Assembly (NCBI GenBank): GCA_025360665.1
Contig: JANYBU010000173.1
Span: 1-8,647, forward strand
DNA from: Nitrospira sp.
GTDB taxonomy: Bacteria; Nitrospirota; Nitrospiria; Nitrospirales; Nitrospiraceae
Direction: 5' to 3'
DNA: 8,647 bases
Part shown: one piece after another, positions 5,602 through 8,647 of the stretch
How the letters are laid out: each line of letters opens with the position of its first letter
How positions within the stretch are numbered: position 1 is the first letter of the stretch
The notes under the pieces: generated by a model
What the model was told of the DNA's origin: nothing
The model's input: only the letters and a program-made list of their open reading frames with translations
Database searches by the model: none
Program-made: the position numbers and the translations under genes

Positions 5602-6776
5602 AAAATAGCATGGCGGCATTCGGAGTCGGGCTATTTCTTGTTCTGCTGGTACCAGTCAACCTGACCATGGCAGCGGAGGTGAAATTACATATTCCTCCGG
5701 TGTTTCAGGAACGCCCTAGTTGGTGTTGGGCAGCTGTTGGAGAGATGGTCTTCAAATACTATGACGTTCCCTCTGCTCATCGGACAGACTATCAGTGTGG
5801 GATCGTGCAGGCTAGAAACCTTTGCAAGGGGATACTGAATTGCTTTCAATGTGATCTCTCAGCTGGTGATGAAGCCACCATGGTGAACATGCTTGAACAG
5901 TATCCTGTAATGGTCACACGGGGCGGTAGGGCTGGAGATATCGCGCTGACAGCTCAATCGAAGAGCGGAAGCCTTTCTGAAGCAGAAGTGAAAAACGAGC
6001 TAGATCAGGGCCGCCCTATTATTGTTGGAATTTCACCGACTGGGTTCAAGGTAGCTGGAACACCTCAACATATGGCCCTCATAGTTGGCTACGATGATCG
6101 CTCCGGTGACCTGATGCTCACCGTGAATGATCCTTTCCCCTACGAAGACATGCGCTTTCTCTGGATAGGGAACGCCTATCTCAGCGCGAGAGCATCAGGA
6201 GGAAGTGAAGGCGAATATGAGATCGATTATGAAGCATTTCGTTTAAGGCTCAAGTGGACCCAGACGATTTACCGGATGACTTGCACGGGCCATGATTGCC
6301 CGTCCGACAACCAGCAAGTTGCAGATGGCTCCGCTGGGAAAGACGACCGTGAAGTGACTCAAACCGTTCTCGCGGCATCCTCTGGAGACTTCAAAGCTTT
6401 AAGAACAGGACATAAAGCTGTCGATGCTGATACCGGTACGACGTGGCAGTCAAAAGTTGCATTTGCCGGTGCCAAGCAGTGCCTGGTGAGGGACAAAGAT
6501 GATTCTAGCGGAGCGAGGTGGAGTTGCATATTCAGATTTGCAGACAGGTCAGAAGCCGACAAATCGGTAGAGGATATCCTGAATCGATTGCGCAACAGCT
6601 TGCCTCAGGGTTGGATCGGAACGAATCTTGATGAGGACACTGACGCAGAGTCTTACGTCAAGACAGACAAGTTTTCCGCAAATAAACCTGGAAGTAATTC
6701 GACTATCAGAGTGTACTTAATCGACACCAAGAAGGATGGGCGGGTCAAAGTTTATCTTTCCGTGGATAATAATTAG
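5598..6776 (+). CDS. Exported papain-fold (C39/AvrRpt2-like) cysteine protease with unknown C-terminal domain
   Basis: This 392-aa protein has a signal peptide (about 1-26, ending T-M-A-A). Residues 30-180 carry papain-like protease signatures: Q37 as probable oxyanion glutamine, S-W-C43-W-A-A as the catalytic cysteine motif, T-P-Q-H158-M-A-L-I-V-G-Y-D as the catalytic histidine strand, and V-N177-D-P as the third residue. This pattern is typical of C39-like and AvrRpt2-like families, whose members cut peptides or act as secreted effectors; the target here is unknown. Cysteines 67, 76, 82 and 85 may form disulfides in the insert between Cys and His. Residues about 255-392 form a separate domain with A-K-Q-C-L-V, W-S-C-I-F-R-F and L-P-Q-G-W motifs that I cannot name. 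GTG 5598 was chosen over ATG 5610 because AGGAGGGGAGA sits eight bases upstream. The codon usage looks less GC-rich than its neighbours and the gene follows recombinase remnants, which suggests acquisition. Confidence 0.82.
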   Translation: MKNSMAAFGVGLFLVLLVPVNLTMAAEVKLHIPPVFQERPSWCWAAVGEMVFKYYDVPSAHRTDYQCGIVQARNLCKGILNCFQCDLSAGDEATMVNMLEQYPVMVTRGGRAGDIALTAQSKSGSLSEAEVKNELDQGRPIIVGISPTGFKVAGTPQHMALIVGYDDRSGDLMLTVNDPFPYEDMRFLWIGNAYLSARASGGSEGEYEIDYEAFRLRLKWTQTIYRMTCTGHDCPSDNQQVADGSAGKDDREVTQTVLAASSGDFKALRTGHKAVDADTGTTWQSKVAFAGAKQCLVRDKDDSSGARWSCIFRFADRSEADKSVEDILNRLRNSLPQGWIGTNLDEDTDAESYVKTDKFSANKPGSNSTIRVYLIDTKKDGRVKVYLSVDNN

Positions 6777-6952
6777 CGTTCTGTCTAACCAAGCGTGGTC
6801 AGGTCTTGCTATCACACATTCGCCGGCTCCCCGCGAGCGCGGCGATGAATCTGAACAGAAAACACGCAAGCTTGACAGGGGAAGAGAGTTGCCGGACCAG
6901 CATGTTTGCTTGTCGCGGGCGATTCTTGCACGAGAAGCGAGGCGGGCGCGAC

Positions 6953-6987
6953 CCGAAGTTCGAAGTTCCGGGAACCTCGAACTTCGG
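6953..6987. repeat. Heptamer-type inverted repeat
   Basis: The arms CCGAAGTTCGAAGTTCC (6953-6969) and GGAACCTCGAACTTCGG (6971-6987) are reverse complements with one mismatch and a one-base centre. The left arm holds the 7-mer CGAAGTT twice in tandem. The right side continues as degenerate 7-mers (TCGAACT, TCGGACC, TCGAACC) to about 7002. It resembles short dispersed intergenic repeats. The whole 6777-7055 stretch holds no supportable gene. Confidence 0.7.
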
Positions 6988-7055
6988 ACCTCGAACCCTC
7001 GCCCGGATCGCGCTGCTATCCTGCACAGGGCATTACCAGGCGACCGAAAGAAGAA

Positions 7056-7102
7056 ACGGGGGCAGCAACTGTCTTGATAGCCAAGACAATTGCTGCCCCC
7101 GT
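7056..7102 (-). terminator. Strong bipartite hairpin, intrinsic terminator of the Tim44-like gene
   Basis: The outer stem is ACGGGGGCAGCAA (7056-7068) with TTGCTGCCCCCGT (7090-7102), 13 perfect pairs. After a one-base mismatch an inner stem TGTCTTG/CAAGACA (7070-7076/7082-7088) closes on a five-base loop. Read on the minus strand, the hairpin follows the stop of the 7148-8188 gene by about 45 bases and leads into GTTTCTTCTTTC, a T-rich tail. On the plus strand the following bases (CTCACATACTCG) are not T-rich, so termination there is less sure, although the hairpin sits between convergent genes and may serve both. Confidence 0.8.
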
Positions 7103-7147
7103 CTCACATACTCGTCGGCTCAAGCGACATGAGCCGCTGGCAGGGTA

Positions 7148-8188
7148 CTAATCGACTTGCTGAATCGCGGAGAGCAACCATTTCCCATTCTGGTATCGCA
7201 TGAATGTCCACACTTCGCCGGCTTCGGTCGGCGTCTCGTCGCTGCCCTCGACGAGATAGCCGGGTTGTCCGCGCTGCTTCGTCAAGGAGACGGTATAGTC
7301 ACGGGCACTCCAGCGAAGCCCTACCGTCGCGTAGTGCGTCGCGTCTTCGGTCCAGGTTTCCCTGACCTCTGCACGCAGGAGCACCACATCTTCCACATGA
7401 TTCTCGATGTCCTGGCTGGTCTGTTCGGCCAAGGCGGTGCTGAAATACGCCAGCATTTCCGGCGTGACGAACCGCCGCAACCCGATCAGATCTTGTTTGC
7501 TCCAGGCCGTTTGAATATCGATCAGCAGTTGCTGGAACGCACTCTTGTCCGCGGTGGTGACTTCGGGGTCAACCGTCGCGGTTCGTAGGGTCGTGGCGGA
7601 AGGCTCTGCTGCCAGACTGCCGTTGAATGCGCTGCTTCGCGTGATCCCGGAAAAATCAGGGGTAGGGGATCGCCGTACTCTCATGAAATAATAGAGCGCC
7701 CCGGCTCCCAGGGCCATGAGGAGGAGGAGAATCCAGGTAGAGCTGGAAGCCCCGGCGGTCTGGTCGGTCGCGCCGACATGTTCACCGGCATCGGTGGTAC
7801 GCGCGCTGCTGTTCGTTGCTCCGAACAGCATATTGCCGATATATGACCCGGCGATGCCGGCTGCGAGACCAGCCAATAGGGGATTGCGCTGCATAAACGA
7901 GGGCTGCATGGCAGGCGCGGGCTGGGCAGTTGGAGCGGGGCTGCCGGGTGCTGGTTGCGGTGTGGTTGCTGACGGCTTTGGTGTGGCCGACTGTTCAATC
8001 GGCTTCGCGCCGTTCTGGTCATAGGTGCGTGTTCCACGGCTGCCCATGCTCCCTGAAGAGCCACTGCCCCTTGACCCGCTGGAAAATCCGCCACCATATC
8101 CTCCGCCTCTCGCCCTCGCAAAGGATAGGGTTGGAACCCCAATCAGAGAAATCACGATACATACGGCAATGAGTTTCGTTGTGTTCAA
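7148..8188 (-). CDS. Membrane-anchored Tim44-like domain protein
   Basis: This 346-aa protein starts with a signal sequence or anchor (residues 5-24). Next come a Gly/Ser/Arg-rich stretch (27-55), a Pro/Ala/Thr-rich linker (60-97), a glycine-spaced hydrophobic segment (103-123), a clear membrane helix (152-169) followed by R-V-R-R, and a C-terminal domain (about 214-346) ending E-V-W-T-F-M-R-Y...G-K-W-L-L-S-A-I-Q-Q-V-D. The last part matches bacterial Tim44-like domains (NTF2-like fold), which are known from a mitochondrial import subunit but have no settled role in bacteria. The frame extends to a GTG at 8230, but AGAAAGGAAG (8195-8204, read on the minus strand) is well placed for a TTG at 8188, which also gives a compact signal peptide (M-N-T-T-K-L-I-A-V). 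I therefore favour TTG. It is transcribed away from the electron-transfer cluster and no functional link is seen. Confidence 0.85.
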   Translation of the reverse strand: MNTTKLIAVCIVISLIGVPTLSFARARGGGYGGGFSSGSRGSGSSGSMGSRGTRTYDQNGAKPIEQSATPKPSATTPQPAPGSPAPTAQPAPAMQPSFMQRNPLLAGLAAGIAGSYIGNMLFGATNSSARTTDAGEHVGATDQTAGASSSTWILLLLMALGAGALYYFMRVRRSPTPDFSGITRSSAFNGSLAAEPSATTLRTATVDPEVTTADKSAFQQLLIDIQTAWSKQDLIGLRRFVTPEMLAYFSTALAEQTSQDIENHVEDVVLLRAEVRETWTEDATHYATVGLRWSARDYTVSLTKQRGQPGYLVEGSDETPTEAGEVWTFMRYQNGKWLLSAIQQVD

Positions 8189-8505
8189 GACATGCTTCCT
8201 TTCTATCGATGTCGCAGGATATTCAAACACCCACTATCATCCTAACAGTAATGGTCCCAAGAAAACCTAAGATTCGAGAACCTCTGGGTTGTACGTTGTG
8301 ATGTGTATACGTTGACCGACCGAGGAGGTGGGCTTTCCTGTCGTGAGGGGACAAAGAAAATGCGAGAGAAAGCTGGGGCAGTCTAGTTTCTGCGTGTGGA
8401 ATGAAATTCATCGGCGGTAGGTGAACTCGGCGTTATCTGGATGTCGTGAGCGCGTCCATGGACCGAGACGCACGAGATATGCGAGATCCGGCTGGTCTCT
8501 CTTGT
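8189..8505. other. Intergenic region with no supported gene
   Basis: This stretch must hold the promoter of the minus-strand Tim44-like gene, but no convincing -35/-10 pair could be picked. The 7-mer TACGTTG occurs twice (8292-8298 and 8308-8314), 16 bases apart start to start, which could be a small operator or chance. The frames here have no recognisable protein. Confidence 0.5.
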
Positions 8506-8646
8506 TTATTGGGTCTTCGCACCTTCCAGTGGGTCCTTCTGTGCTCCGGTCCTGCTGAAGGCCTTGTCTGAGGCGGCGTTCCCGGCGTTCTCTCCCGCTT
8601 GAAACTGGTGCAGGTGTTGGCGCAGAGTCACTGCATGCACAACCCT
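8506..8646 (-). CDS. Possible C-terminal end of a gene running off the window
   Basis: On the minus strand a frame is open from the window edge to TAA at 8506-8508, about 46 codons. It reads TLRQHLHQFQAGENAGNAAS followed by a charged, polar tail ending in G-A-K-T-Q. The composition looks like a soluble protein tail and not random translation, but I recognise no family, and GTG codons near the edge would also allow a small complete ORF. The support is only the open frame and its composition. Confidence 0.3.
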   Translation of the reverse strand, partial: RVVHAVTLRQHLHQFQAGENAGNAASDKAFSRTGAQKDPLEGAKTQ

Positions 8647-8647
8647 A

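Noticed and set aside
6736..7132. Plus-strand ORFs of 78-113 codons downstream of the protease
   Set aside because: They overlap the protease end or the inverted repeat, have arginine-rich random-looking translations and lack ribosome-binding sites.
7157..7588. 143-codon plus-strand ORF inside the Tim44-like gene
   Set aside because: It is antisense to a protein with recognisable domain and membrane segments.
8228..8270. Sigma-70 promoter for the Tim44-like gene
   Set aside because: TAGGAT is a passable -10, but no acceptable -35 sits 16-18 bases upstream of it, so the site was not listed.
1..8647. CRISPR array, tRNA or rRNA gene
   Set aside because: No regularly spaced repeats, no tRNA cloverleaf pattern and no rRNA-like conserved stretch were seen.

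Overview
This is a bacterial accessory region of moderate-to-high GC. It looks like it comes from a Gram-negative chemolithotroph, because it encodes exported haem and copper proteins, a predicted outer-membrane beta-barrel and lipoproteins. The gene set resembles what I know of Nitrospira and related Nitrospirota, but that is an impression from protein families and not a proven assignment.

Positions 1-4793 (+ strand) hold an electron-transfer cluster. It contains a mono-haem cytochrome c lipoprotein (176-646), a broken partial copy of a cytochrome-porin gene (749-1170), an exported type-1 copper protein with a carboxypeptidase-regulatory-like domain (1213-2076), an intact fused mono-haem cytochrome/outer-membrane barrel protein of broadly Cyc2-like design (2355-3881), and an exported SHOCT-domain protein (3945-4793). 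A barrel that carries its own haem, a periplasmic copper protein and a lipid-anchored cytochrome together suggest a route for electrons across the outer membrane and periplasm. The electron donor or acceptor (iron or another extracellular compound) cannot be read from the sequence. The 5' part of the cytochrome-porin gene and its leader is present twice (651-1116 and 2257-2726). The first 115 bases of the two copies are identical by eye. The first copy has lost one base near 943 and has no barrel. Two different 13-codon leader ORFs, each with two cysteines and an ATGA stop/start overlap, sit in front of the cytochrome-porin and SHOCT genes.

Positions 4797-5601 are a gene graveyard. They hold a decayed second copy of the SHOCT protein's middle part, a frameshifted helicase-associated-domain fragment, and two consecutive short ORFs that look like the N-termini of serine recombinases. 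This suggests an old mobile element or repeated insertion and deletion.

Positions 5598-6776 encode an exported papain-fold (C39/AvrRpt2-like) cysteine protease with an unrecognised C-terminal domain. Its GTG start overlaps the stop of the second recombinase remnant. A heptamer-type inverted repeat and a strong bipartite hairpin terminator follow. On the minus strand, 7148-8188 encodes a membrane-anchored Tim44-like domain protein that probably starts at TTG. The right edge may hold the last codons of another minus-strand gene (8506-8646), with weak support.
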